Position numbers and translations under genes: made by a program
Shown: one piece after another, positions 22,968-32,900 of the stretch
Position numbering within the stretch: the first letter of the stretch is position 1
Layout of the letters: every line of letters starts with the position of its first letter
Assembly (NCBI GenBank): GCA_002455375.1
Contig: DKKR01000101.1
Coordinates: forward strand, 1-54,224
DNA length: 54,224 nucleotides
Source of the DNA: Bacteroidetes bacterium UBA6661
GTDB lineage: Bacteria > Bacteroidota > Bacteroidia > AKYH767-A > OLB10
Direction: 5' to 3'
The notes under the pieces: model-generated
Seen by the model: only the letters and a program-made list of their open reading frames with translations
The model's database searches: none
What the model was told of the DNA's origin: nothing

Positions 22968-24692
22968 ATGGCATTATCTGAGCAAGAACAAATAAGACGA
23001 GAAAAGCTGAATGAGCTGTTACAGATGGGTATAAATCCCTATCCGGCTGCGAAGTTTGAAGTAAACTCCAACAGCACCTTTATACTTGAGAATTATGAAA
23101 AGGCAGAAACACGTTTTGGTGCAGGAAAAGAAGAAGTGAGTATTGGTGGCCGCATCATGAGTGTAAGAGATATGGGTAAGGCTGCATTTGCACAAATTCA
23201 GGATGCAGAAGGAAAAATTCAGATATACATTAAACGTGATGAAATTTGTAAGGGCGATGATAAAACCATGTACGATACCGTTTGGAAGAAGCTTATTGAT
23301 ATAGGCGATATTATTGGTATTAAAGGTTATGTCTTTAAAACAAAAACAGGCGAGACATCTATTCATGCAAGTTCTATTACATTATTATGTAAATCACTTC
23401 GTCCATTGCCTATTGTAAAAGAAAAAGACGGAGAAGTTTTTGATGCCGTTATTGACCCGGATTTAAGATACCGTCAGCGCTATGTTGATTTAATTATAAA
23501 TCCACAGGTAAAAGAAACATTCCGTAAGCGTACACAGTTGGTTAATACCATACGTTATTACCTGAACGAAAAAGGATATCTCGAAGTAGAAACACCAATT
23601 TTACAACCTCTATATGGTGGTGCTGCAGCGCGGCCATTCAAAACCCATCACAATACATTGGATATGACCTTGTATTTGCGAATTGCCAACGAGCTTTATC
23701 TGAAAAGATTGATTGTTGGTGGCTATGATGGTGTATATGAATTTTCGAAAGATTTCAGAAACGAAGGCATGAGTCGCTTTCACAATCCGGAGTTTACTCA
23801 GATAGAGCTTTATGTAGCCTATAAAGATTACGAGTGGATGATGAACTTAGTGGAGGAGATGATTGAAAAAGTAGCTTTAGCATTACATGGATCAACAGTG
23901 GTGACGGTAGGAGATAAATCTATTGACTTCAAACGTCCATGGAAGCGTTATACCATGTATGAAGCGATTGAACATTTTACAGGAATAGACGTAAGTGCAA
24001 TGGATGAAATGGCCATGCGCAAAGCTGCAGTACAAATGGGAATTGAACTGGATGATACGATGGCAAGAGGAAAGGTTATAGATGAAATTTTTGGTAGTAA
24101 GTGCGAACCCAATCTCATTCAACCTACATTTATAACAGACTATCCTGTTGAAATGTCACCTTTGGCAAAGAAGCATCGTAGCAAACCCGGATTGGTTGAA
24201 CGCTTTGAAGCAATATGTAATGGTAAAGAATTGTGCAATGCATTTTCTGAATTGAACGATCCGATTGATCAGCGTAAAAGATTTGAAGAACAACTTGAAC
24301 TTGGCAAACGTGGTGATGAAGAAGCCATGCAGCTTGACGAAGATTTTCTTCGTGCTATTGAATATGGTATGCCTCCTACGGCAGGTTTAGGAATTGGAAT
24401 TGATCGTTTGAGTATGATCATGACAAATGCTGCAAGTATTCAGGATGTATTGTTTTTCCCACAGATGAAACCCGAGACCATTGAAACCAATGCAGCATCG
24501 GATACAGGTTTGTTGCATATACCTGCACCTTGGAATGATGTTATTTCCAGAATGGGAATTACTTCTAAACAACAACTTAAAGAAGTTAATCCCAACAAAT
24601 TATTTAACGACATGGGTGGCATGCGTAAGAAACTGAAACTTGATGTAAGCATGGTAACACTTGAAGAAGTGAAAAGTTGGATTAATGCTTAA
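22968..24692 (+). CDS. lysS: Lysyl-tRNA synthetase, class II, 574 aa
   Basis: Charges tRNA-Lys. Present are an N-terminal OB-fold anticodon domain (IGGRIMSVRDMGKAAFAQIQD), class II motif 2 (DFRNEGMSRFHNPEFTQIE) and motif 3 (GLGIGIDRLSM). After the usual end point near residue 505 there are about 65 more residues (from TNAASDTGLLHIPAP... to SWINA). This is a C-terminal extension known in Bacteroidota LysRS, with a helix-rich, HhH-like look. Its own promoter element lies upstream and no partner gene is linked. Confidence 0.97.
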   Translation: MALSEQEQIRREKLNELLQMGINPYPAAKFEVNSNSTFILENYEKAETRFGAGKEEVSIGGRIMSVRDMGKAAFAQIQDAEGKIQIYIKRDEICKGDDKTMYDTVWKKLIDIGDIIGIKGYVFKTKTGETSIHASSITLLCKSLRPLPIVKEKDGEVFDAVIDPDLRYRQRYVDLIINPQVKETFRKRTQLVNTIRYYLNEKGYLEVETPILQPLYGGAAARPFKTHHNTLDMTLYLRIANELYLKRLIVGGYDGVYEFSKDFRNEGMSRFHNPEFTQIELYVAYKDYEWMMNLVEEMIEKVALALHGSTVVTVGDKSIDFKRPWKRYTMYEAIEHFTGIDVSAMDEMAMRKAAVQMGIELDDTMARGKVIDEIFGSKCEPNLIQPTFITDYPVEMSPLAKKHRSKPGLVERFEAICNGKELCNAFSELNDPIDQRKRFEEQLELGKRGDEEAMQLDEDFLRAIEYGMPPTAGLGIGIDRLSMIMTNAASIQDVLFFPQMKPETIETNAASDTGLLHIPAPWNDVISRMGITSKQQLKEVNPNKLFNDMGGMRKKLKLDVSMVTLEEVKSWINA

Positions 24693-24779
24693 ACAGATTT
24701 TAATATAGTATCCTTCTTGTTTGCAGCATGACTTTGGTTATGAAATAAATTTGTTCATTTGCATGCTTGTTTATAAACT

Positions 24780-25307
24780 ATGGCAACAAAAAAAATTGAT
24801 TTAAAAGCATTTCGAATTAAATCGGGCAGAAACAGAAAGAAGTACACAACTTTTTTGAAAGGACTGCATAGCCGCAAGGTAAAACAGTTGACTGCAAAAG
24901 CAAAAAAACTTAATGATCTTGCTTTTAAAAAGATTGATTGCCTTGCCTGTGGTAATTGCTGCAAAACCATGACACCAACATGGCAGCCTGCAGATATAAA
25001 AAGAGTTGCAGCATATTTTAAAATGACAGTGCAACAGTTTAAAGACAAATGGTTGTATAAAGATGAAGCAGGCGACTGGATGAATACAAAAACGCCCTGT
25101 CAGTTTTTACAAAAAGATAATAAGTGCAGTATTTATGAGATTCGTCCTAAAGACTGTTCCGGATTTCCACATCTGCAACACACAGACTTTTTAATTGGTC
25201 GCGAAGTAAATATTCCCAACATGACCAGTTGTCCGATTACTTATGAAGTTGTAGAACGTATGTATAAATTAGTTGTAGAGAAAGATGCAACTGTACTGAA
25301 CGACTAA
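24780..25307 (+). CDS. YkgJ-family cysteine-cluster protein, 175 aa
   Basis: The hallmark is CLACGNCCK (Cys54, 57, 60, 61), with later cysteines in TPCQFLQKDNKCSIYEIRPKDC. This is the CxxCxxCC zinc/iron-chelating domain pattern (YkgJ, formerly UPF0153). The basic N-terminal about 45 residues (many Lys/Arg) precede the domain. The protein is cytoplasmic with no signal. Its cellular role is not established; Fe-S or zinc binding is likely. It converges with the GH92 gene, 8 bases apart. Confidence 0.85.
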   Translation: MATKKIDLKAFRIKSGRNRKKYTTFLKGLHSRKVKQLTAKAKKLNDLAFKKIDCLACGNCCKTMTPTWQPADIKRVAAYFKMTVQQFKDKWLYKDEAGDWMNTKTPCQFLQKDNKCSIYEIRPKDCSGFPHLQHTDFLIGREVNIPNMTSCPITYEVVERMYKLVVEKDATVLND

Positions 25308-25315
25308 GTACTTTT

Positions 25316-28213
25316 TCATTCTACTTCTACTTCATCAACAAAAATAAAAGCTTCGCCACCCATTGAAAAACCCTGATGCCATGAAGGTAGTTTTCCGAAA
25401 TTTTTAGCAACAACTTTTATGTAGCGTGCTTTTATTGGAGCTTCCGTTTGTAGTTTAAAATTTTCAATACTTATTTCATAATTATCCGGTGCAGTCTGAT
25501 GCTGAACAATACCGACATTATTAAATAGCTTGCCATCATCAGAGATAAGGTACTCCACTGAAACAGGCATAAGAATCCAGGCTCTTGTATCTTGTAAAAA
25601 ACCGGTGTTAAAAGAAGAAATTTCTTGCTGATTTCCCATATCAATAACACATTCAAAATCCTGCCCCTGATAACCTTGCCAGCGACCTTTACGCCAGTTT
25701 GCATCGCCATGCAGTCCATCAATCAATCCGTTTGCACCACCTGCATTATATTGTGGATTGTAATTTCCTTTAATGGAAACTTTCCATTTCGGATGAGGAA
25801 GTTTAAAGTACTCAGCTTTTGCCCACTTACTTTCATTACCGTTTGAGTCTGTAACAAAAGCATGAATTACTGAAGTATCATAAATGTAAAAAGGCTTTTT
25901 ATAATCAATCTTTGCCGGACGTTCAAAAGGACCTTGTTGCAGATATACAATGCTTTTGTCTTTCTGAAATGATTTTATACTGACTTTAAGTGAATCTTTA
26001 AATACAGTTGTCGAAGCAGTAATTACAGGAACACGATAAAAATTATCTGAATATTGGATGTTATCTGCCGAGTCTTTCTTACGGAGTAAAGAAGGAATGC
26101 TGTCGGCAGTCAGAACTAAAAAATTATCAGTTCTAAAACTATTGTGGTTAAAAAGCAAGCCATCTCGAAAAGAAATATTTTTCGTTTTTTTAACTTTAAG
26201 AAAGTTTGCTTTGTTTGTTTTGTTCTTTACATCAATAGTAAATATTTTATTTTCTGATGTTAAAATTTCAACTTTATCAAACTGTGGAGTAGTCAGCACA
26301 TATTGATTACTACCCGGACAAACAGGGTACATGCCAATAGCACTCATCACATACCATGCACTCATCTGTCCGCAATCTTCGTTGCCTATTAAACCATCAG
26401 GACTATTTTTATAAAAATCATTTATCACTTTATTGATTATTTTCTCAGCCTTGCCCGGTTTGTCAACAAAATTGTACAAGTAAGCAATGTGATGACTGGG
26501 CTCGTTACCATGTGCATATTGTCCTATTAATCCAGTTATATCTGATTGCTCTCTACCAGTAGTTTTTGAAGAAACACTAAAAAGCTGATCTAATTTTTCT
26601 TCAAACTTTTCTTTTCCGCCACTGTAAGTAATCATGCCATCAATATCATGAGGAACAAAAAAGTTGTATTGCCATCCGTTTGCTTCAGTGTAATTGTTAT
26701 TTACTTCAAAAGGGTCAAAAGGATTTAGCCAGCCACCATTGCTTCTGGGTCGGATAAAGCCGGTCACTGGGTCAAATAAATTTTTCCATGACTGCGAGCG
26801 ATGCATATAGGTGTTGTAATCATCTTCTTTTCCCAGCAGCTTAGCCATTTGTGCAATGCACCAATCGTCATAGGCATACTCTAATGTTTTAGAAACAGAT
26901 TCATGTTCATCTTCGACTTCTAGAAAACCTTTGTCAATGTATGCGCCTAATCCAAAACGATTGCGTTGTTCTGCACTAAACTTACATGCTTCAAGCGCTT
27001 TTTCATAGTCGAAACCTTTTATGCCTTTCATCATTGCATCAACAATAACACTTACTGCATGATAGCCAATCATACATTCAGTTTCATTTGCTGCCAGTTC
27101 CCAAACCGGCAAAAGCCCTCCTTGTTCATACTGCAATAAAAAGGTGCGTATAAAATCTGTTACACGCTCCTCGTCAATGATAGTCATCAACGGATGCCAT
27201 GCCCTGAAGGTATCCCAAAGAGAAAAAACAGTGTAATAATTATGGTCAGTCTGATGAATTTGTAAATCTCTTCCGCGGTATCTGCCATCAACATCATTAT
27301 AAATATTAGGATGAATCATGCAATGATACATTGCAGTATAAAAAATGGTTAACTTATTTTTATCACTGCTGCTGACTTTTATTTTTGATAATTCTTCATT
27401 CCATTTTTTTGCTGCATTTATTTTTATATGTTCAAAATTCCAGTCCGGATTTTCGAGTATCATATTTCGTTCAGCACCGTCATCATCAACTGCTGATAAT
27501 GCCACCTTGGCCATGATGCCTTCTTTTTCAGAAACAGAAAAAACAAATACAGCCTTCTTATTACCCAATTGTTTTGATTGAATAAAAGGTTTTGAAAAAC
27601 GAATATTAGCATAAAGTATTTGCTCCTTTGCCCAGCCTTCACTTTTTCTGTAAACTTTAATGGTGGAATCGTTTTCTATGTTAATGTTACTGGCAACAAG
27701 CTTATCGCGATGATTTAAATCAAGATAGATATAAGCTAACCCTGTTTTGTTAAATGTGTAGCGATGTATGCCTGTTCTCAATGTTGCAGTCAGCTCTGCA
27801 TTTATGTTGTCGTTAAGTAAAGTAACAGCATAATAGCCGGGTGTGGCATTTTCGAAGTTATGTGAGAATAATGCTGTTGGAGTGCTTTCGTCCAATGCAG
27901 GTTCATTGTTCATGGGTAGTAATAAAATATCACCATAGTCACTCACTCCCGTTCCACTTAGATGCGTGTGCGAAAATCCATAAAGTATAGAGTCAGAATA
28001 ATGATAACCACTGCAGCCATCCCAACTTCCGTCTATTCTGGTGTCTGGACTCAGTTGAACCATACCAAAGGGGAGTGTTGCTCCCGGAAAAGTATGCCCA
28101 TGACCACCTGTTCCTATAAATGGATCTACATATTGAGTGTAGGTTGGCTGTGCATAAAGAATGCTGTTGCCAAGTAACCAGCAGCTTAGTAAAACAGTTT
28201 TAAAAAACGACAT
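25316..28213 (-). CDS. GH92 alpha-mannosidase with C-terminal F5/8-type module, 965 aa
   Basis: A signal peptide (MSFFKTVLLSCWLLGNSILYAQ) is followed by a family 92 glycoside hydrolase, an exo-acting calcium-dependent alpha-mannosidase family. Diagnostic segments are YVDPFIGTGGHGHTFPGAT, GCSGYHYSD, FSHTHLSGTG, FSLWDTFRAWHPL, IGYHAVSVIVDAM, GNEPSHHIAYLYNF and GNEDCGQMSAWYV. Near the C-terminus come a chitobiase-C-like beta domain (about 725-800) and a discoidin/F5/8-type C domain (about 815-960), often sugar-binding. The linkage specificity cannot be read. No SusC/SusD pair is nearby, so it is not part of an obvious utilisation locus. Confidence 0.93.
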   Translation of the reverse strand: MSFFKTVLLSCWLLGNSILYAQPTYTQYVDPFIGTGGHGHTFPGATLPFGMVQLSPDTRIDGSWDGCSGYHYSDSILYGFSHTHLSGTGVSDYGDILLLPMNNEPALDESTPTALFSHNFENATPGYYAVTLLNDNINAELTATLRTGIHRYTFNKTGLAYIYLDLNHRDKLVASNINIENDSTIKVYRKSEGWAKEQILYANIRFSKPFIQSKQLGNKKAVFVFSVSEKEGIMAKVALSAVDDDGAERNMILENPDWNFEHIKINAAKKWNEELSKIKVSSSDKNKLTIFYTAMYHCMIHPNIYNDVDGRYRGRDLQIHQTDHNYYTVFSLWDTFRAWHPLMTIIDEERVTDFIRTFLLQYEQGGLLPVWELAANETECMIGYHAVSVIVDAMMKGIKGFDYEKALEACKFSAEQRNRFGLGAYIDKGFLEVEDEHESVSKTLEYAYDDWCIAQMAKLLGKEDDYNTYMHRSQSWKNLFDPVTGFIRPRSNGGWLNPFDPFEVNNNYTEANGWQYNFFVPHDIDGMITYSGGKEKFEEKLDQLFSVSSKTTGREQSDITGLIGQYAHGNEPSHHIAYLYNFVDKPGKAEKIINKVINDFYKNSPDGLIGNEDCGQMSAWYVMSAIGMYPVCPGSNQYVLTTPQFDKVEILTSENKIFTIDVKNKTNKANFLKVKKTKNISFRDGLLFNHNSFRTDNFLVLTADSIPSLLRKKDSADNIQYSDNFYRVPVITASTTVFKDSLKVSIKSFQKDKSIVYLQQGPFERPAKIDYKKPFYIYDTSVIHAFVTDSNGNESKWAKAEYFKLPHPKWKVSIKGNYNPQYNAGGANGLIDGLHGDANWRKGRWQGYQGQDFECVIDMGNQQEISSFNTGFLQDTRAWILMPVSVEYLISDDGKLFNNVGIVQHQTAPDNYEISIENFKLQTEAPIKARYIKVVAKNFGKLPSWHQGFSMGGEAFIFVDEVEVE

Positions 28214-28390
28214 AACAAACAGTAATAATCAGATAAAAGTATAAATAGTTTTGAAATTGAGAAACTGAAGTTAATTAATCCAAATTTTATTACCATGACA
28301 GATAAAAATATTTTCCGGTCTGTCAGCTGATCAAAAATTCTTTATTTTAAAGGAATACAATTGTTTTTTGAAAAGAATTTTTAGGAAAAC

Positions 28391-28975
28391 TTATATCTTT
28401 AGTAACTTATAAATTTCTTGCTGCGACAATTCTTTTAATTCACCTTGTTGGTAATCTTTGATATTTATCGCTTCAATTTTATTTCTGATTAGCCTGAGAG
28501 TAGGAATACCAACAGCAGCAGTCATTTTTCTTACCTGACGGTTTTTACCTTCTGTAAGAACCAGTTCAATCCAACTTGTTGGAATGTGTTTACGAAAGCG
28601 CACGGGAGGATTTCTTTCAGGATATGAAACCTCATTCAATAAGTTTACCGATACAGGAGGCAACGTCTTATACGGCTTACCTTCAATGGTGATTTCAACA
28701 CCTTGCTGAAGCAGGTTAAGATGTACACTTGTGGCAGTGCCATCAACCTGCACATGATAGGTGCGTTTATGTTTGTTTTCAGGATTTAGCAAATGGTGTT
28801 TCAGAAAATTATCGTTGGTAAGTAGCAGCAGTCCTTCGCTGTCAACATCAAGTCGTCCTGCAGGATAAACGTCTGGTTCAACTTTAATGAGGTGATTTAG
28901 CCCTTTGTGTTTGGCTTCATCACTAAACTGTGACAGGTAGCCATAAGGTTTATAAAGTACATAGTAGTGTTTCAC
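28391..28975 (-). CDS. rluE: RluE/RsuA-family 23S rRNA pseudouridine synthase, 194 aa
   Basis: Isomerises a uridine in rRNA. The catalytic motif is YPAGRLDVDSEGLLLLTND with Asp43 in GRLD. KRTYHVQVDG and the C-terminal LTEGKNRQVRKMTAAVGIPTLRLIR are the other RsuA-family motifs. No S4 domain precedes it, and the short length fits RluE (U2457 of 23S rRNA in E. coli) best; the exact target is inferred. The start is GTG, confirmed by the family N-terminus (YYVLYKPYG). It diverges from the metH riboswitch promoter. Confidence 0.88.
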   Translation of the reverse strand: MKHYYVLYKPYGYLSQFSDEAKHKGLNHLIKVEPDVYPAGRLDVDSEGLLLLTNDNFLKHHLLNPENKHKRTYHVQVDGTATSVHLNLLQQGVEITIEGKPYKTLPPVSVNLLNEVSYPERNPPVRFRKHIPTSWIELVLTEGKNRQVRKMTAAVGIPTLRLIRNKIEAINIKDYQQGELKELSQQEIYKLLKI

Positions 28976-28996
28976 GATTTAAAAATACAACCTATT

Positions 28997-29026
28997 TTGA
29001 AATACACCTTGTTTATGCTATCTTTG
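28997..29026 (+). promoter_or_regulatory. Promoter of the SAM riboswitch-mnmD-metH operon
   Basis: TTG (28997-28999), 19-base spacer, TATCTTTG (29019-29026), a full match to the Bacteroidota promoter. The predicted transcript starts about 15 bases before the riboswitch. Confidence 0.75.
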
Positions 29027-29046
29027 TATCAGTTCTTTTTCATCAG

Positions 29047-29148
29047 CTTATCGAGAAAGGCGGAGGGACGTGCCCTGCGATGCCTTGACAACCAACTGCC
29101 ATTGGCAGAAAAGGTGCCAATTCACATTCCCTAAGGGAAGCAGATAAG
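29047..29148 (+). promoter_or_regulatory. SAM-I (S-box) riboswitch
   Basis: The closing stem P1 is CTTATC at the 5' end with GATAAG at the 3' end. Between them are the conserved GAGAAAGGCGGAGGGAC core, GCCCTGCGATGCC, the ACAACC of the P3 junction (here CTTGACAACC), a GCCATTGGC hairpin, AAAGGTGCCAATTC, and the P4 hairpin TTCCCTAAGGGAA. This order is the S-box aptamer that binds S-adenosylmethionine. It lies directly upstream of a terminator and the mnmD-metH genes, so high SAM should lower their expression. Confidence 0.93.
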
Positions 29149-29172
29149 TCGAAATCAGGTTAAAATCGTTTC

Positions 29173-29210
29173 AATCTTTTTCGGCTTTGCGGAAAAGATT
29201 TTTTTATTTT
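29173..29210 (+). terminator. Riboswitch-controlled intrinsic terminator
   Basis: AATCTTTTTCG pairs with CGGAAAAGATT (11 bp, one G-U) around GCTTTG, followed by TTTTTTATTTT. It sits 24 bases after the aptamer and before the first gene. An anti-terminator would have to use the 3' P1 strand (GATAAG region) and the bases between; I could not define it exactly by eye. Confidence 0.82.
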
Positions 29211-29232
29211 AAATCGGATTAAAATTTAGGAG

Positions 29233-29895
29233 ATGGACTCCATTGAAATTGTAAAAACAAAAGAAGGTATTGACACCTTAATCAATACCCGGATTAATGA
29301 ACACTATCATTCATTGCACGGAGCTATGCAGGAAAGTATGCATGTTTTTATTAAAAATGGTTTGCTTGCATTGAATAAAAACCTTCCTGAAATAAAAATA
29401 CTTGAAATGGGATTTGGCACAGGACTCAATGCCATACTCACTTACAGAGAAAGTTATGTGTTGCAGAAGCAAATACATTATACAACTATTGAGTCTTCAC
29501 CGCTGCCAATGGCAATAATAAACAAGTTAAATTATTTTGAATACTTCGGAAAGGCATTACTTCCCATCTTTCAAAGAATGCATGATTGCAACTGGTTCGA
29601 GAATATGACTTTTGGTGATTTTGTATTATTTAAGATTAATGCTGATATGTTGGAGTTTAAATTAGATGGTTCTTATGATCTTGTCTATTATGATGCCTTT
29701 TCACCAACACACCAGCCGGAGTTGTGGTCTTTTGAAGTACTTCAGAAAGTTTATGATTCATGCAATAAAGGAGCTATGCTGGTAACTTATTGCGCCAATG
29801 GTGAAGTAAAACGAACGTTGAAAAAAGTTGGGTTTGCCGTTGAAACGTTGCCAGGACCAAAATGGAAACGTGAAATGATAAGAGCCAGTAAATAA
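29233..29895 (+). CDS. mnmD: tRNA U34 mnm5-forming methyltransferase MnmD-like (DUF752), 220 aa
   Basis: Stand-alone counterpart of the MnmC methyltransferase domain, which uses SAM to methylate nm5U to mnm5U at the wobble base of some tRNAs. Visible are NEHYHSLHGAMQES near the N-terminus, the SAM loop EMGFGTGLNA (about residues 57-66) and YYDAFSPTHQPELWS (about 149-163). The oxidase half of MnmC is absent, as expected for MnmD. AGGAG is present just before the ATG. It is the first gene under the SAM riboswitch, 31 bases before metH. Confidence 0.87.
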   Translation: MDSIEIVKTKEGIDTLINTRINEHYHSLHGAMQESMHVFIKNGLLALNKNLPEIKILEMGFGTGLNAILTYRESYVLQKQIHYTTIESSPLPMAIINKLNYFEYFGKALLPIFQRMHDCNWFENMTFGDFVLFKINADMLEFKLDGSYDLVYYDAFSPTHQPELWSFEVLQKVYDSCNKGAMLVTYCANGEVKRTLKKVGFAVETLPGPKWKREMIRASK

Positions 29896-29926
29896 ATTAG
29901 AAAAAATTGTTGCACACTAAATTAGA

Positions 29927-32900
29927 ATGAAAAATATTAAGATAGAATTAGAAAAGAGAATATTGGTGATTGACGGTGCCATGGGTACTATGATTCAGCG
30001 ATACAAACTTGAAGAAGCAGATTATCGCGGGAAAAGATTTGCAGACTGGAAAAGTGATTTAAAAGGGAATAATGATTTGCTCTCACTTACTAAGCCTGAA
30101 ATTATTGCAGCCATTCACTTGGAATATCTCGAAGCAGGTGCAGATATTATTGAAACAAACACCTTTAATGCACAGAAAATTTCATTAGCTGATTATCACA
30201 TGGAGTTATTAGCTTATGAATTGAATTTTGAGTCGGCCAAAATTGCCAGGCAGGCAGTTGAATTGTATAAATCAAAACATAAATCAGACAAAGCGTTTTA
30301 TGTTGCAGGAGCAATTGGACCAACAAACAGAACATTGTCTCTGTCTCCCGATGTAAACAGACCAGGTTTCAGAGCGGTTAGCTGGGATCAGATGGTAGAT
30401 GCATACACCGAGCAGATAAACGGTTTGATTGATGGTGGTGCAGATTTGCTTTTAGTGGAAACAATTTTTGATACCCTCAATGCCAAAGCAGCATTAGTAG
30501 CTATTCAGAATGTAATGGAACAAAAAAAGGTTGATTTGCCTGTAATGATTTCAGGTACAATTACCGATGCCAGCGGACGTACATTAAGTGGACAAACGGT
30601 GGAGGCATTTCTGAACTCTGTGTCACATGTTAATCTTTTGAGCATAGGCCTCAATTGTGCATTGGGTGCAAAGGAAATGCGTCCTTATCTGGAAGAGCTT
30701 AGTGAAAAAGCACCTTTTTATATTTCATGCTATCCCAATGCAGGGTTGCCCAATCAGTTTGGTGAGTATGATGAAACACCGCATCAGATGTGTGTGCAGA
30801 TAGATGATTTTTTGCAAAGTGGTTTTGTGAATATTATTGGTGGTTGTTGCGGCACAACACCCGACCACATCAAACACATTGCAGAACATGCAAAAAAACA
30901 TAAGCCTAGACGAATACCAAAAATAGAACCATATCTGCGTTTGAGTGGATTAGAAGCTGTAACACTGCGACCCGATTCAAATTTTATGAATGTAGGTGAA
31001 CGGACAAATGTTACAGGCTCTAAAAAGTTTCTTCGCCTGATAAAGGATAATAAATATGATGAAGCTTTAAGTGTAGCACGCGAGCAGGTAGAAGGTGGTG
31101 CGCAGGCAATAGACATTAACATGGACGAGGGTATGCTTGATGCCGTTGAAGCTATGACAACATTTCTGAATCTTATTGCAGCAGAACCGGATATTTCAAA
31201 AGTACCTGTGATGGTTGACTCCTCAAAGTTTGAAGTACTTGAAGCCGGACTTAAATGTATTCAGGGTAAAGGAATAGTAAACTCCATTTCATTGAAAGGT
31301 GGAGAAGATCAATTTATCCATGAAGCAAAAACAGTAAAAAAATATGGTGCTGCAGTAATAGTTATGCTCTTTGATGAAAACGGACAAGCTGATAGTACAC
31401 CGCGTAGAATTGGAATAGCAAAACGAGCCTATGATATTTTAGTTAACAAGGTTAATTTCCCTCCTCAGGACATTATTTTCGATCCTAATATTTTTCCTGT
31501 TGCTACCGGATTGGAAGAACATCGTGAGAACGCAATAAGTTATTTTGAAGCAAGTAAATGGATAAAAGAGAATCTGCCGTTTGCTAAAATTTCAGGTGGG
31601 GTAAGTAATGTTTCATTTTCTTTCCGTGGTAATGACCCTATACGAGAAGCCATTCATGCAGTATTTCTTTTTTATGGAATAAAAAACGGAATGGACATGG
31701 GCATAGTAAACCCATCGCAGCTTATTGTTTATGATGAAATAGAAAAAGATATACTTGCTTTGGTTGAAGATGTTATCCTTAACAGAACAGAAGATGCAAC
31801 AGAAAAACTTTTAGCAAAGGCTGAAGAGTTAAAGCTTTCGCAGTCGGCAACGGATAAAAATACTAAGAAGGGAAATACATCAGCCAACGCCTGGCGTAGT
31901 GAAGACCTGCAGTCACGCATTACACATTCATTGATAAAAGGTATTGACGAATTTGTAAATCAGGATATGGAAGAGGCCCGTCAGCAGGTATCTAAAGCAC
32001 TTGAAGTTATTGAAGGGCATCTGATGATAGGGATGGGTGTGGTAGGTGATTTATTTGGTCAGGGAAAAATGTTTCTGCCGCAGGTTGTCAGAAGTGCACG
32101 TGTGATGAAAAAGGCAGTGGCTTATCTTACACCATTTATTGAAGCTGAAAAAGTAAAAGGTCAGTCAAAAGGAAAAATTGTTTTGGCAACTGTAAAAGGT
32201 GATGTGCATGATATTGGAAAAAATATTGTTGGTGTTGTACTTGCCTGCAACAATTATGAAATTGTTGATTTAGGTGTAATGGTTGCAGCTGATAAAATTC
32301 TGCAGGCTGCACGCGATCATAAAGCAGATGTCATTGGTGTCAGTGGATTGATTACTCCTTCACTTGATGAGATGGTGCATGTTGCGAAAGAAATGGAGCG
32401 CGAAAAATTTACAATGCCATTACTGATTGGTGGAGCTACCACAAGTAAAGTACATACAGCCGTAAAGATTGAACCAAACTATTCAGGTGTTGTAGTTCAT
32501 GTTAACGATGCTTCGCGCAGTGTGCCTGTTGTGAGCAGTTTACTTTCAGCAGAACAGAAAGATATGTTTATTGAAGAGGTTAAGGCAGAAAACGAAAGAA
32601 CACGCTCCTATCATAAGGCAGAACGATCTAAAGGAAAATTTTTGTCGTTGAAGGAAGCACAGCAAAATAAATATGAGCTGAACGGTGCGGTTGTCACAGA
32701 GCCAAAGTTTAAAGGTGTGAAAGTTTTCAGTGACTACGATTTGTCGTTGTTGACAGAGTATATTGACTGGACGCCATTTTTTATTGCCTGGGAGATGAAA
32801 GGCAGCTACCCGAAAATATTGAGTGATCCTCAAAGAGGACAGGAAGCGCAAAAACTTTTTGATGATGCACAAACAATGCTGCAACGTATTGTTAAAGAAA

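Noticed and set aside
22789..22974. 61-codon minus-strand open frame between lysS and tsf
   Set aside because: It begins inside lysS, crosses the lysS promoter region, lacks any family resemblance and stops before the terminator. Non-coding RNA is the better reading of that strand.
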